From an uncultured Christensenellaceae bacterium (lineage in GTDB: Bacteria > Bacillota > Clostridia > Christensenellales > Pumilibacteraceae), in assembly GCA_910588155.1 (NCBI GenBank), contig CAJUPB010000006.1:62001-126000 (forward strand): a stretch of 64,000 nucleotides of DNA, read 5' to 3'. Under the pieces are notes generated by a model. The model had not been told where the DNA came from, made no database searches, and saw only the letters and a list, made by a program, of their open reading frames with translations. Of the stretch, positions 48,339-56,617 are shown one piece after another (positions within the stretch are counted from its first letter, which is position 1; every line of letters begins with the position of its first letter). Both the position numbers and the translations under genes were made by a program.

Positions 48339-48368
48339 ATTCTACATCGTTTGCGGTTTTCTTGTCAA
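48339..48368 (-). promoter_or_regulatory. Promoter of copA
   Basis: TTGACA, 18 bases, TAGAAT on the minus strand. It places the transcript start close to the TTG start codon and rules out the longer reading. No copper-repressor operator was recognised with certainty. Confidence 0.75.
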
Positions 48369-48372
48369 GCAA

Positions 48373-48399
48373 AATACCCTATCGATTTGATAGGGTATT
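48373..48399 (-). terminator. Hairpin after the M23 gene, abutting the copA promoter
   Basis: Perfect 11-bp inverted repeat AATACCCTATC/GATAGGGTATT with a 5-base loop; the minus strand continues TTTTGCTTGACA, so the T-run touches the copA -35 box. It probably ends the M23 transcript, but its place also allows an operator role. Confidence 0.65.
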
Positions 48400-48431
48400 G
48401 ATTGCGGGTTATTTTACGGTTTCGCCTGTTA

Positions 48432-49055
48432 TTACTTCTCCGTATTGAATTCGGGCAAGAATGCGGCGGGGTCTACGAGCTTGCCGTCTTTCGTCATTTC
48501 GAAGTGCAAGTGCGCGCCGTCGTTCTGTTCGGTCATCATATTTTCCGCGACCTTGCCGATAACGGTACCGCCGGTGAGAGCGTCGCCCTCTTTAACGGAA
48601 ACATCGGAAAGTCCTTTATATATGCTTACCACGCCGTTTTCGTGAGATATGGTCACAACCACGCCTTCCAGCGTCGTTTCCTGCACCTTTTCCACTTTGC
48701 CGCCGGCTATGCATTTGACTTCCGCTCCCGCCGCGGTCATAAGGTCGACGCCGTTATGCGTGCGCCACTGATTCAGCGTGGACGAGTACACGAGTTTTGT
48801 CAAAGACGCTTCTTTGCCGACCGTGTAATCGACGAGCGGCGCGGAATACGCGGGCGCGGGCGGCGGTCCGTCCACTCCGACATCTCCGCCGGGTTTGTTG
48901 TCTACGGGCGCTCTGCGCGCGTTCAAAACGAGCGTCAGGGTTATGATTCCCGCAACGACAAGCAGGGTTATACCGAAAATAAATCCGTAGATATTCCTCA
49001 TAAAAAAGTTCTTTTTCGTCTTTTTGTCCTTGGTAGGGCTTTGATAAGTTTTCAT
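48432..49055 (-). CDS. Membrane-anchored M23-type peptidase-like protein
   Basis: 207 residues. A membrane helix at about 20-42 (IYGFIFGITLLVVAGIITL) is followed by a Pro/Gly-rich linker and an M23 (LytM) domain at about 75-195. Metal ligands are seen in RTHNGVDL (His and Asp) and HLHFEM. It may cut peptide bridges of peptidoglycan or serve, like SpoIIQ, as a structural partner. The first His is present, unlike SpoIIQ of Bacillus subtilis. The start has GGAGG ten bases upstream. A terminator hairpin follows. Confidence 0.85.
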   Translation of the reverse strand: MKTYQSPTKDKKTKKNFFMRNIYGFIFGITLLVVAGIITLTLVLNARRAPVDNKPGGDVGVDGPPPAPAYSAPLVDYTVGKEASLTKLVYSSTLNQWRTHNGVDLMTAAGAEVKCIAGGKVEKVQETTLEGVVVTISHENGVVSIYKGLSDVSVKEGDALTGGTVIGKVAENMMTEQNDGAHLHFEMTKDGKLVDPAAFLPEFNTEK

Positions 49056-49140
49056 ACCTTTTATACCTCCGTGCCTACGATTATTGCCGCTTCGAATTGT
49101 TATATACACATTTTCGAAAAAAATTTTACGGACGACTTTT

Positions 49141-49473
49141 TTAATAGCTTCCCGTCAAAAGCGGTATGCCTACGGCGGTGTATTCCTCGCGCTGCGCTAT
49201 CATTATATTGACTTTTTTTCCGCAGACGACTTCGTAGCCGTTTACAAAATCGCTGTAACAGTAATAAACGGTCACGCCGTCGAACTCCTCCGTCCACAAA
49301 AGAGTCGCGCCCATTCTCGAAACCACAGTCTCCGCCGATATATGAGTGTCTGCGCGAACGCAGCCGCCCTCGTGCGTCACCGAAAACGGAGACAGTCTTT
49401 CGACGTCGCCGCGCATACTCAATCCGAACATTATAATTATTATTGCCACCACCGCAACGAACGCTTTTTTCAT
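49141..49473 (-). CDS. Small exported protein, possibly related to YwmB
   Basis: 110 residues. The N-terminal hydrophobic segment (AFVAVVAIIIIMFGLSM) looks like a signal or anchor. The C-terminus YYCYSDFV, GKKVNIMIAQ and VGIPLLTGSY resembles the end of YwmB-family exported proteins of Firmicutes, but most of that family's sequence is missing. GCGAGGAG precedes the ATG. The assignment is weak. The 270 bases upstream hold only the terminator of the next gene and nothing else recognisable. Confidence 0.55.
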   Translation of the reverse strand: MKKAFVAVVAIIIIMFGLSMRGDVERLSPFSVTHEGGCVRADTHISAETVVSRMGATLLWTEEFDGVTVYYCYSDFVNGYEVVCGKKVNIMIAQREEYTAVGIPLLTGSY

Positions 49474-49647
49474 TATTTGCTTCTCCTCGCTTTTCGCAAG
49501 AGATTATGACCGCATAACAAAAAAATAAACCGTCTTTTAAAAAAATTTTCGGCAAGCAAGAAAATTGTCTTTCGGCGTTGATTTTTGTCGAATGCGTCGG
49601 GTACTTCGCCTGACACGGATATTGTTCACAATGTTATTTCACGCAAA

Positions 49648-49685
49648 AAACCGTATCGCTCCTCTTTCGAAAAGCGATACGGTTT
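49648..49685 (-). terminator. Rho-independent terminator after the second membrane-anchored GH3
   Basis: 13-bp inverted repeat AAACCGTATCGCT/AGCGATACGGTTT with a 12-base loop, followed on the minus strand by TTTGCG. It lies about 60 bases past the GH3 stop. Confidence 0.85.
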
Positions 49686-49746
49686 GTTTGGAGAAAAATG
49701 AGTGTTTATGCCGTTCGGTTTAGTTTCGGCTTAACCGAACAGCTTA

Positions 49747-52700
49747 TCAGGCATTGCGCTTTTTGAGATTAAGCACCACTGTTACGACAGTCCACGCAAC
49801 TCCCGCGACAAGCAGCACGCCGAAGATGACATCGAACGCAATCAGCGTCGCCTGCCACCAAGGCATAACCTTGACGATACGAGTCGCGGAACCTATGCCG
49901 TTCATAGCCGACGAGTTCGCAACCATATAGCAGATACGTTTTGCGGCAAGTCTCATCGCCCAAGCCATATCCGCATAGTCTCCCTCACCTGCCGAATTCG
50001 GCTCATACGCGTCGAACTGCGATTCGTGTCCCGAACCGTCGGGTATATCGCAACCACCCGTGTAAATGCCGTAAGCAAGCTCGAAATAAGGCGAGTTATC
50101 CTGCGCACCGTTCATATCGGTATACATATCGGTGACGATTACGCCCTTCATTCCGCATTCGCCGCGAAGGTAAGACTGTCCCAAAACGCCGTCCGACGGA
50201 CCTGCCATCGTTCCTATTCTGGCAAACGAAGCCATCGTATTGAATGCTCCGCCAATCGTTATCGGAAGCTCGAACGCGCGGAGATATATCTCTCTCAACG
50301 CCTGCTCGGTGACCCAAACGCCGACGCCGTGACGGGCGTTTTCCTGGTCGTTTACGACGCAGTGCTTATTGTAAACGTGAACGCCTTTTTCCTCGATACC
50401 CAAGGATTCGTGAGCCGCAATGAGTCCGGTGAGCATACCGCATTCGCTGTAATACTCCGCCGTTCTGCCGAGGTACGGGCTGCGGTGAATATTCGCGCCT
50501 ATACCGTAAAGTCCCGAGCAACCGCACCATATGCCGTCTTCGCCGATTATGTTGCCGACTTTGCGAGCCAGGTCTCTGTTGAACGTCGCGGCTATTATAC
50601 CGTTTGCGGGGAACGCCGTCGTTTTTTTGGCGAAATTCGGGTCGGTCGTCTTGCCTTCGATAGGTTTTCCGTCCTTATCGAGGTTGCCTGCCGCAATTTC
50701 CTTACGGGTTGCGAGCCCCTCTTTGTCCTGGTTATATCTTCTGTTGAAACCGTTGGGTCCGTTTTCGTCGTTGGTTTCGGGTTTGACTATCGATTCTACG
50801 AGAGCGGTATTGTGATAGCCCGTGCTGACAAGCGTGGCTATCTCGTCCCAAGTCAGTTGGTCCATAAACGTATCCCATACGGGGTCGTCGATTTCGATGT
50901 GATTTCCGTCGCTGTCATAGCGCATATTGACGAGTACGAGTCCCGCGCTCTTGCCGTAGGTCGGATAGGCTTTCTTTTCCTTATCCTTGGCTATCGGCTT
51001 TTTGTACTCGACGGGACACTGCGAAAGAATCTCGTCCGCCATCTGCTGCGTTGCGGTCAGCTTCGGAACGCCGTTCACTCTGTCCAACGAAACGGTTCCC
51101 GCCCAATCGCTTCTGTCGTAATACTTGACGGAGTTGCTTCCTTTGCCGCTGTAACGGTTGATATCCGCATAATCGAAAAGATTGCCTATCGGATTTCCCG
51201 TCGCATCGGAGAATGCGTATCTCTGGTCGTTTAACGCAAGCGTTATCTTTTCCGTCATACCGGCCGTGGCTTTACCCACCATTTTGGATTCGGACGCGCC
51301 CTTTGCTTTAAGCACGTTGTTTACGGCGTTATGCGCATCGGTCGCCGCCGTGAGATAATAGTCGCCCGGCATAATGACGTAGGTTCCCGCACCGTATGCA
51401 TCGTAAGACGCAAAGTATTTTTCATCCACGGGTATCGTAAGCGTCTCGCTGGCTCCCGGCGCCAACACGCCGGTCTTGCCGAACTCGATGAGTTCCACCG
51501 ACGGAACTTGTATATTGTTTTTCTTTGCGTAATCGCCGTAAGGCTTGGAAACGTAAATCTGAACGGTCTCTTTGCCGCTGTACGTTTTTCCCGTATTTTT
51601 GACGGTGACGGACACGTTGTACGTGCGCGCGCCGCTCTTGCTTACTTTGAAATTCGAATACTCGAAATCCGTGTAAGATATGCCGTGTCCGAACGGATAT
51701 GCCACAACTTTTGAATAATCGTAGTCGCCGACCTTTGCCGTGCCGAGAACATAGTCTTCGTAGCGCGTTTCGGTGTAACGATAGCCGAGATACATACCTT
51801 CCTGATATACTGCGTAAGCGTGAAGGGTGGGTTCGGGAACGAACATATTGCCCTTCTGGCTTTCGATACCGTATTTTGCCGCATCGGCATATTCCCAATA
51901 ACCGTAGTTTACGTTTACGGGGTTCATCGTGTGGTCCATCCAGAACGTGTCGGAAAGCTTGCCCGACGGAACGTATTCGCCGGTAAGAATCTTGGCAATC
52001 GCCGTCGCTCCGTTCTGTCCGAGCGCGCCCACCCAAAGAGCGGCGTCCACGCCGTATTTCTCATTGTTATGCAAGAAATCCGCGCCGACCATACTTGCCG
52101 AATTTATTATCATTATTATTTTCTTGAAAGTGCCCGCTTTTTTGAGAGCGTTCAAACCTTCGAGTGTATCCATTTCCTTTTGCGTAAGGTGAAGGAAATC
52201 GCCGTTGTATCCGTCGGGCGCGCCGCTCATTTTGAGGTCTGCGCCTTCGCCGCCAACGCGGCCGATAATAAACACAGCCGCATCGCCGTAAGAAGCAAAT
52301 GTGCTTTCTTCGGTTTTCACGACGTTCCAGGGCACGCCGCCTATGTACACACCGCCGCTGCCTGCCCATCCGCTGCTGTATCTGCGATAGTCGGTTTCGG
52401 GGTTATACTTGCCCGCGCTGCCCCAAGAGCTGCTGTTCGGACCCGTATACCATTTATCTTTACTCGTATAATTGGTTTGAAGCGTCGGATTGACGGTTAT
52501 ACCCGCGGCCTTGAATGCATCGTAAAAGTTCACCGCTTTCGACGTATCGACGGAACCGCTGCCCGTACCGCCGTATACGGGGTCGCCGCTTGTTATACCG
52601 AACACGCTGACGTTTCTGCTTCCCGAAGCGAGAGGCAAAGCGTTGTTCTCGTTTTTGAGCAGCACCGCGCCCTCTTTCATCGCCTCTTCCGTCATCTTCG

Positions 52701-52932
52701 CGCCCGCGTCTATGAGTTCTCCGAGATTGTCATACTCGGACTTATACCATTCCGTATCCTCGTTCTCCGCATTCTCGTCCGTTATCGTCTTAAACGACTG
52801 ACATCCGAGTGCGCTGTTTATCGCAGACGCGTTTTCGTTGGCAATTATCGTACCTACGAGGCAGACCCCGAACAATACGGTAAACGCCACAATCGTTATT
52901 CTCTGTAACAGAGCCGTTAATTTTTTCGACAT
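49747..52932 (-). CDS. Membrane-anchored, domain-permuted glycoside hydrolase family 3 (second copy)
   Basis: 1061 residues, same design as the 31013-33931 protein: N-terminal membrane helix (about 12-30), C-type sandwich domain first (EGAVLLKNENNALPL), fibronectin-like part (GHGISYTDFEYSNFKVSKSG), then the barrel (VYNKHCVVNDQENAR, MASFARIGTMAG). The nucleophile is probably D935 in GVIVTDMYTD. The C-terminal helix follows PWWQATL, which matches the first copy. An insert of about 100 residues rich in Tyr, Ser and Gly (SSSWGSAGKYNPETDYRRY) lies in the first domain. It follows a 4-TM partner gene (13 bases) and is probably controlled by the upstream LytTR system. Confidence 0.88.
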   Translation of the reverse strand: MSKKLTALLQRITIVAFTVLFGVCLVGTIIANENASAINSALGCQSFKTITDENAENEDTEWYKSEYDNLGELIDAGAKMTEEAMKEGAVLLKNENNALPLASGSRNVSVFGITSGDPVYGGTGSGSVDTSKAVNFYDAFKAAGITVNPTLQTNYTSKDKWYTGPNSSSWGSAGKYNPETDYRRYSSGWAGSGGVYIGGVPWNVVKTEESTFASYGDAAVFIIGRVGGEGADLKMSGAPDGYNGDFLHLTQKEMDTLEGLNALKKAGTFKKIIMIINSASMVGADFLHNNEKYGVDAALWVGALGQNGATAIAKILTGEYVPSGKLSDTFWMDHTMNPVNVNYGYWEYADAAKYGIESQKGNMFVPEPTLHAYAVYQEGMYLGYRYTETRYEDYVLGTAKVGDYDYSKVVAYPFGHGISYTDFEYSNFKVSKSGARTYNVSVTVKNTGKTYSGKETVQIYVSKPYGDYAKKNNIQVPSVELIEFGKTGVLAPGASETLTIPVDEKYFASYDAYGAGTYVIMPGDYYLTAATDAHNAVNNVLKAKGASESKMVGKATAGMTEKITLALNDQRYAFSDATGNPIGNLFDYADINRYSGKGSNSVKYYDRSDWAGTVSLDRVNGVPKLTATQQMADEILSQCPVEYKKPIAKDKEKKAYPTYGKSAGLVLVNMRYDSDGNHIEIDDPVWDTFMDQLTWDEIATLVSTGYHNTALVESIVKPETNDENGPNGFNRRYNQDKEGLATRKEIAAGNLDKDGKPIEGKTTDPNFAKKTTAFPANGIIAATFNRDLARKVGNIIGEDGIWCGCSGLYGIGANIHRSPYLGRTAEYYSECGMLTGLIAAHESLGIEEKGVHVYNKHCVVNDQENARHGVGVWVTEQALREIYLRAFELPITIGGAFNTMASFARIGTMAGPSDGVLGQSYLRGECGMKGVIVTDMYTDMNGAQDNSPYFELAYGIYTGGCDIPDGSGHESQFDAYEPNSAGEGDYADMAWAMRLAAKRICYMVANSSAMNGIGSATRIVKVMPWWQATLIAFDVIFGVLLVAGVAWTVVTVVLNLKKRNA

Positions 52933-52945
52933 ATTTTATCTCCCT

Positions 52946-53356
52946 TTATTCCTTTTCCGTCTTTTCCTGTTTCAAGAACACATTTGCAATGTTCAGCACC
53001 AGCAGAATTGCAAACAGCGACGTACAAGCCAAAAACTGCGGACTGAACGTGGACGCCTGTATACCGACCATAACCACGGAAACGTAGAAATAGATGTTAT
53101 ACGCATACAACAGCAGTGCTATGAAGTCGGCAAGAGCAATCGCACAGCACGACCATTTCGCCTGTTTCAAAAAGGGCAGCACCGCAGCCAATACAACGCC
53201 GACAATCACGACGGCGAATGCGCCCCACGACATATATCTCGACATATGAAACAGAGACGCATAGACGATTGCCGTCACCAGCGACAGCACGGCCAACCCT
53301 ATCGAAACATAAAAGCCGTAGCTCTTGCTTTCGAAGAATTTTTTCACCTTATCCAT
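52946..53356 (-). CDS. Small four-helix membrane protein paired with GH3 (second copy)
   Basis: 136 residues, four membrane helices (YGFYVSIGLAVLSLVTAIVY, WGAFAVVIVGVVLAAVLPF and two more). It is homologous to the 30586-31011 protein, with the same opening helix and LVTAI core. The start ATG 53356 has GGAGG five bases upstream; an ATG 12 bases earlier lacks one. It is the first gene of a two-gene unit with the GH3. The unit has two LytTR-type direct repeats upstream. Confidence 0.75.
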   Translation of the reverse strand: MDKVKKFFESKSYGFYVSIGLAVLSLVTAIVYASLFHMSRYMSWGAFAVVIVGVVLAAVLPFLKQAKWSCCAIALADFIALLLYAYNIYFYVSVVMVGIQASTFSPQFLACTSLFAILLVLNIANVFLKQEKTEKE

Positions 53357-53420
53357 TATTTCCTCCATAAAATTTTTTTCGGAAAAGCTCTTTTCCGGAC
53401 AAGAGTTTCCCTTTGCTTCT

Positions 53421-53426
53421 ATGATA
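53421..53426 (-). promoter_or_regulatory. -10 box of the 4-TM/GH3 operon, LytTR-dependent type
   Basis: TATCAT on the minus strand, about 65 bases before the 4-TM start. No good -35 box is present at the right spacing. Two 13-base direct repeats end 27 bases upstream, close to the 28 bases in the promoter of the two-component system itself. Confidence 0.55.
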
Positions 53427-53440
53427 ACACCTGCAAAAAG

Positions 53441-53473
53441 AAAAAAGCAGCTTATAGAATAAACTGCTTTTTT
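53441..53473 (-). terminator. Terminator of the LytTR two-component operon, overlapping an operator half-site
   Basis: 10-bp inverted repeat AAAAAAGCAG/CTGCTTTTTT with a 13-base loop, then CTTTTTG on the minus strand. The loop contains most of the second LytTR repeat (53454-53466). Termination of the regulator transcript and activation of the next operon therefore share bases. Confidence 0.75.
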
Positions 53474-53487
53474 CACAGAACAAACTG
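53454..53487 (-). promoter_or_regulatory. LytTR-type operator upstream of the 4-TM/GH3 operon
   Basis: Two 13-base direct repeats on the minus strand, CAGTTTGTTCTGT (53475-53487) and CAGTTTATTCTAT (53454-53466), with starts 21 bases apart (two helical turns). LytTR regulators of the AgrA type bind such pairs of direct repeats. The same pair occurs at 55538-55571. Confidence 0.7.
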
Positions 53488-53495
53488 AAAAGCTT

Positions 53496-54758
53496 TTACA
53501 CTTTCGTAAGATATGCACAGAGCGTAAACGTATCGTTATCCGCCGCAACGTTTATGCTGCCGTGGTATTTTTCGGCTATCGCCTTCATACTTTTGAATCC
53601 GAAACCGTGAAAGCCGCTGTTTTTCGTCTTCGTCGTCTGCGGCGTGCCCTGCACGATTTGCAGTTCGCCGTCGTAATAGTTCATAATATTAATAAACGCT
53701 ATCTCGCCCCTGCTTTCCACGGTCACGCTTACCGTACGTTTTTCGCTGTCGTCCAATCTGCTCACCGCCTCTATCGCGTTGTCGAGAGCGTTCCCGAAAA
53801 GAGAGTATAAGTCGCCCGCTTCCATAAAGTCCAATGCTTTTCCGTCCGCCATACAAGACAGCCGGATTCCCAATCCGTCGCATTTCAAAATCTTTTCGGA
53901 CAGCACCGTATCCAAAACCTCGTTGCCTGTTTTGAAATCCGTATCGTAGAAGTTTATTGCCCGCAATATTTCTTCCATTTCTTGTTGCGGAAGTTTGCCT
54001 CCGCACGAAGCAAGACGATATTTCAAATCGTGGCACTTTATATTTATGAAATCTATATTTTCCTTGCTCATTTGATAGTGTTTTCTTTCCTGTCGCAGAA
54101 TGCTTTTCACGACAGCGTTTTCTTCGCGCAGTTTATGCGAGCGTTGAAGCGTTATTTGCACCAATAGCGCAAACAAACACATAAAAACGGCATACAGATA
54201 TCGCCCCCAAGTCGAAGGAAAACGACTCAATCCGACACAGATGATTACCATCACTATGGAAAGCACATTTTGAAGTTTACTGCTGTTTTCATAAAACTTG
54301 CTTTTTGCGACTATCTTGCCGAAAGCAAAATAAGCCGCCGTGTAAGTAAACGGAAAGAACAGAAATTCCGACAGAATTACGCCGTAATCGCCCCAAGAGT
54401 TGAGTTTCCAAAGATTTGCAAGAGTTCCGACCGCAAGCAACAATCTGGACGATGCGTGCTGCACCGCATAACCGGCAGAGCACGCCGCCAACAAAGGAAA
54501 AAACTTGACATCAAAGCACAAACTCATAGCCACAACGGACAGTGCGAAAAGACCGACATAGCGCACAAACTTATATATACTTATCGTAACCGGCGATGCC
54601 TGCACGGTATCGGGAACAAACACGACTGCGGCAAGGCAGACCATAATACAGAGAGTATAGCGCATAACAAATCTTTTGCGTTTCGGAAACGAATACAAAA
54701 ACAACATTTCCGCCGCAAAAATTTGAATCAAGGTGGCGACGTTGCTTAATGAAAACAT
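53496..54758 (-). CDS. AgrC-type sensor histidine kinase
   Basis: 420 residues. About six membrane helices (residues 1-210) are followed by a coil, an H-box (INIKCHDLKYRL, His phosphorylation site) and a GHKL ATP-binding domain (NALDNAIEAVSRL, FHGFGFKSMKAIAEKYHG). It is the family that senses peptides or envelope signals and pairs with LytTR regulators. It overlaps the regulator gene by 13 bases, with a G-rich ribosome site in that gene's end. No peptide precursor or AgrB gene was found beside it. Confidence 0.93.
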   Translation of the reverse strand: MFSLSNVATLIQIFAAEMLFLYSFPKRKRFVMRYTLCIMVCLAAVVFVPDTVQASPVTISIYKFVRYVGLFALSVVAMSLCFDVKFFPLLAACSAGYAVQHASSRLLLAVGTLANLWKLNSWGDYGVILSEFLFFPFTYTAAYFAFGKIVAKSKFYENSSKLQNVLSIVMVIICVGLSRFPSTWGRYLYAVFMCLFALLVQITLQRSHKLREENAVVKSILRQERKHYQMSKENIDFINIKCHDLKYRLASCGGKLPQQEMEEILRAINFYDTDFKTGNEVLDTVLSEKILKCDGLGIRLSCMADGKALDFMEAGDLYSLFGNALDNAIEAVSRLDDSEKRTVSVTVESRGEIAFINIMNYYDGELQIVQGTPQTTKTKNSGFHGFGFKSMKAIAEKYHGSINVAADNDTFTLCAYLTKV

Positions 54759-55468
54759 TTATCTCCCCCCCCTCCGATGAATCTCGAATATGCGGCAAGA
54801 AATTCTTTTTTCTGCGGACGGGATATAGACAGCTCTACTCCGTCCACAACGACGCTGTCGCGTTTTATTTGCTCGACATATTTCAAATTGACCAGATAAC
54901 AGCGATTGCAACGCGCAAAAAAACTTCTGCCAATCTTTTTTTCGGCATTTATAAGCGTATCGTATTCCACATAATCTCCGCTTACCGTATGCCATACGAC
55001 ATAGTGTCCGCTCACTTCCAAATAGCGTATTTGAGAAATGCCGACACTTCTTATATCTCTGCCGATTTTGATTTCCACCGCATCGTCCAAGCGTTTCGCC
55101 GTACGCGATATAGCCCTTCGCATTTTCATAATGAAGTCATATTTATTAACCGGTTTTACAATGAAGTCCAAAGCCTCGACCTCATAACCGTGTATCGCGT
55201 ACTGCGCCATATTTGTTACAAACATAATGACGGCGTGCCTGTCTATTTCCCTGAATTTTTTTGCCGCTTCCAATCCGCTCATCCCAGGCATATCTATGTC
55301 AAACAAAACTATATCGTAAACGGGATTTGCTTTCAGTAAAAATGTTTCCGCCTTTTCGAAATCGTCCGCCGAATACGATGCGGATTCCTGCTCGAAAACG
55401 CAATCGAGATATTCTCTCGTCAGAGCTCTGTCCTTCGGATTGTCCTCGACAATGGCAATTCTTATCAT
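54746..55468 (-). CDS. LytTR-family response regulator (AgrA/VirR type)
   Basis: 240 residues. The receiver domain (about 1-120) carries the phosphorylated Asp in VLFDIDMPGMSG and the Lys in DFIVKPVNKYD. The LytTR DNA-binding domain follows (about 135-235, ISQIRYLEVSGHYVVWHT, FFARCNRCYLVNLKYVEQI). It is partnered with the overlapping kinase. Matching direct repeats stand upstream of its own operon and of the 4-TM/GH3 operon. A G8 tract (54765-54772) lies in its last codons and in the kinase ribosome site. Confidence 0.95.
   Translation of the reverse strand: MIRIAIVEDNPKDRALTREYLDCVFEQESASYSADDFEKAETFLLKANPVYDIVLFDIDMPGMSGLEAAKKFREIDRHAVIMFVTNMAQYAIHGYEVEALDFIVKPVNKYDFIMKMRRAISRTAKRLDDAVEIKIGRDIRSVGISQIRYLEVSGHYVVWHTVSGDYVEYDTLINAEKKIGRSFFARCNRCYLVNLKYVEQIKRDSVVVDGVELSISRPQKKEFLAAYSRFIGGGGDKCFH
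54765..54772 (-). repeat. G8 homopolymer tract at the response-regulator/kinase junction
   Basis: Eight G residues on the coding strand encode the Gly run near the end of the regulator and sit within the kinase ribosome site. Slippage would change the regulator C-terminus and the coupling to the kinase. Confidence 0.55.
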
Positions 55469-55503
55469 ATCGTTTTTCCCGTCCCCTCATAAGTTACCGA
55501 TAT

Positions 55504-55509
55504 ATTATA
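55504..55509 (-). promoter_or_regulatory. -10 box of the LytTR two-component operon
   Basis: TATAAT on the minus strand, about 35 bases before the regulator start. The -35 region is poor (TAAACA at 16-base spacing), and two LytTR repeats end 28 bases upstream, so autoactivation is likely. Confidence 0.65.
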
Positions 55510-55537
55510 CCACAAATTGCGAGTTTGTTTACATCAC

Positions 55538-55571
55538 ACAGAACAAACTGACGTTTTTACAGAATAAGCTG
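55538..55571 (-). promoter_or_regulatory. LytTR-type operator upstream of the two-component operon
   Basis: Direct repeats CAGCTTATTCTGT (55559-55571) and CAGTTTGTTCTGT (55538-55550) on the minus strand, starts 21 bases apart. The word CAGTTTGTTCTGT is identical to the one at 53475-53487. Confidence 0.7.
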
Positions 55572-55578
55572 TAATATA

Positions 55579-55611
55579 AAAACGAAGCTTTCGTCATAAA
55601 AGCTCCGTTTT
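55579..55611 (-). terminator. Rho-independent terminator after the 105-residue gene
   Basis: 13-base arms AAAACGGAGCTTT/AAAGCTTCGTTTT (one G-T pair) with a 7-base loop, followed by TTATATT on the minus strand. Confidence 0.8.
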
Positions 55612-55623
55612 GTCTGCGTCTTA

Positions 55624-55941
55624 TTATTGCCGTTCCTCGGCGGCTTCGATATTGCATCTCTTCGGTTTAAGCCTGTCGTATACGATATTTACGACATCGC
55701 CGTCTTTCAAAGGCAGTTCGGGGCTTTGAGTTCCCGAACCGTCCTCTCTCACTTTGACGTTCAGCGGTTTTTCCGAGCCGTCCGTTTTGAGCGACACTTT
55801 GAAAATACGCACGGGTTTCGACGCGCGCCCGACACCGATACGACTTATGCCTGCCGATTTGCATTTCAAAACAATACCTGTCGCACGCACCTCGTTTTCG
55901 GGTTTTATCTTATATATTTTGCAACCGACTACGGCTGTCAT
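55624..55941 (-). CDS. Small unknown protein downstream of MscL
   Basis: 105 residues, mostly beta-strand in appearance and basic, without membrane segments. It starts MTAVVGCKIYKIKPEN and ends in RCNIEAAEERQ. GGAGAGA precedes the ATG by about ten bases. It follows mscL by 28 bases and is ended by a terminator, so it is co-transcribed with mscL. I do not recognise a family. Confidence 0.6.
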   Translation of the reverse strand: MTAVVGCKIYKIKPENEVRATGIVLKCKSAGISRIGVGRASKPVRIFKVSLKTDGSEKPLNVKVREDGSGTQSPELPLKDGDVVNIVYDRLKPKRCNIEAAEERQ

Positions 55942-55969
55942 ACCCTATCTCTCCTTCCGCTGCCGCAAG

Positions 55970-56557
55970 CTATTTTTCTTCCGTACGCGCTTTAAGCAAG
56001 TCCCTTATCTCCGCAAGAAGCTGTTCGCTCGTAGCCGGGGCGGCGGCTTTGGCTTCGGCGGCTTTTCTCTCTTCTTCCGCTTTTGCCGCGGCGGTAAGCT
56101 CTTCTTCTTTGCGTGCGACAGCCGCTCTTATTTCGGCGCTCGTCTTACCCTGTGCTTTCAGCTGTTTTTTCAACTCTTTATATTCTTTTTTGTTCAGAGT
56201 CTTATAGCCCGCCTGCGCCCTTTCCATCTTGGTTTTCGCTGCCATAAAGATGCGCAAAACCGTGAAAATACAGAACGCTATAATCAGAAAGTTCAAAATA
56301 CATTGCAGGAAATTACCCCAATGCAAAGCACATTCCGCACGAGTCACGCCGTCCACGACTTCTTCCGGACGAATGACCCATTTCCAATCGCTTATGTCCA
56401 ATCCGCCCGTCGCAAGCGATACGAGCGGCATAATAATATCGTTGACAAGGCTGGTCACGATTGCTCCGAACGCCGTACCGATGACGACGCCGACTGCCAT
56501 ATCGACGATATTGCCTTTCGTGATAAATGCTTTGAAATCACCGAAAAACTTTTTCAT
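55970..56557 (-). CDS. mscL: Large-conductance mechanosensitive channel MscL with long C-terminal tail
   Basis: 195 residues; typical MscL is about 130-150. The first membrane helix (NIVDMAVGVVIGTAFGAIV), the periplasmic loop and the second helix (GNFLQCILNFLIIAFCIFTVLR) are normal. MscL opens under membrane tension to release solutes in osmotic downshock. The tail after residue about 115 is a long charged helix rich in Ala, Lys and Glu, extended by about 50 residues over the usual bundle. It has its own promoter. Confidence 0.95.
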   Translation of the reverse strand: MKKFFGDFKAFITKGNIVDMAVGVVIGTAFGAIVTSLVNDIIMPLVSLATGGLDISDWKWVIRPEEVVDGVTRAECALHWGNFLQCILNFLIIAFCIFTVLRIFMAAKTKMERAQAGYKTLNKKEYKELKKQLKAQGKTSAEIRAAVARKEEELTAAAKAEEERKAAEAKAAAPATSEQLLAEIRDLLKARTEEK

Positions 56558-56588
56558 ACCTATTTTCTCCTTATGGTCTCACGTTAAA

Positions 56589-56617
56589 ATTATAGCACAC
56601 GCCCAAAAATTTATCAA
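56589..56617 (-). promoter_or_regulatory. Promoter of mscL
   Basis: TTGATA, 17 bases, TATAAT on the minus strand, about 35 bases upstream of the mscL start. Confidence 0.75.

Noticed and set aside
48373..48399. Copper repressor operator at the copA hairpin
   Set aside because: The palindrome does not match the TACAnnTGTA cop box, and its position after the M23 gene with a T-run fits a terminator better.
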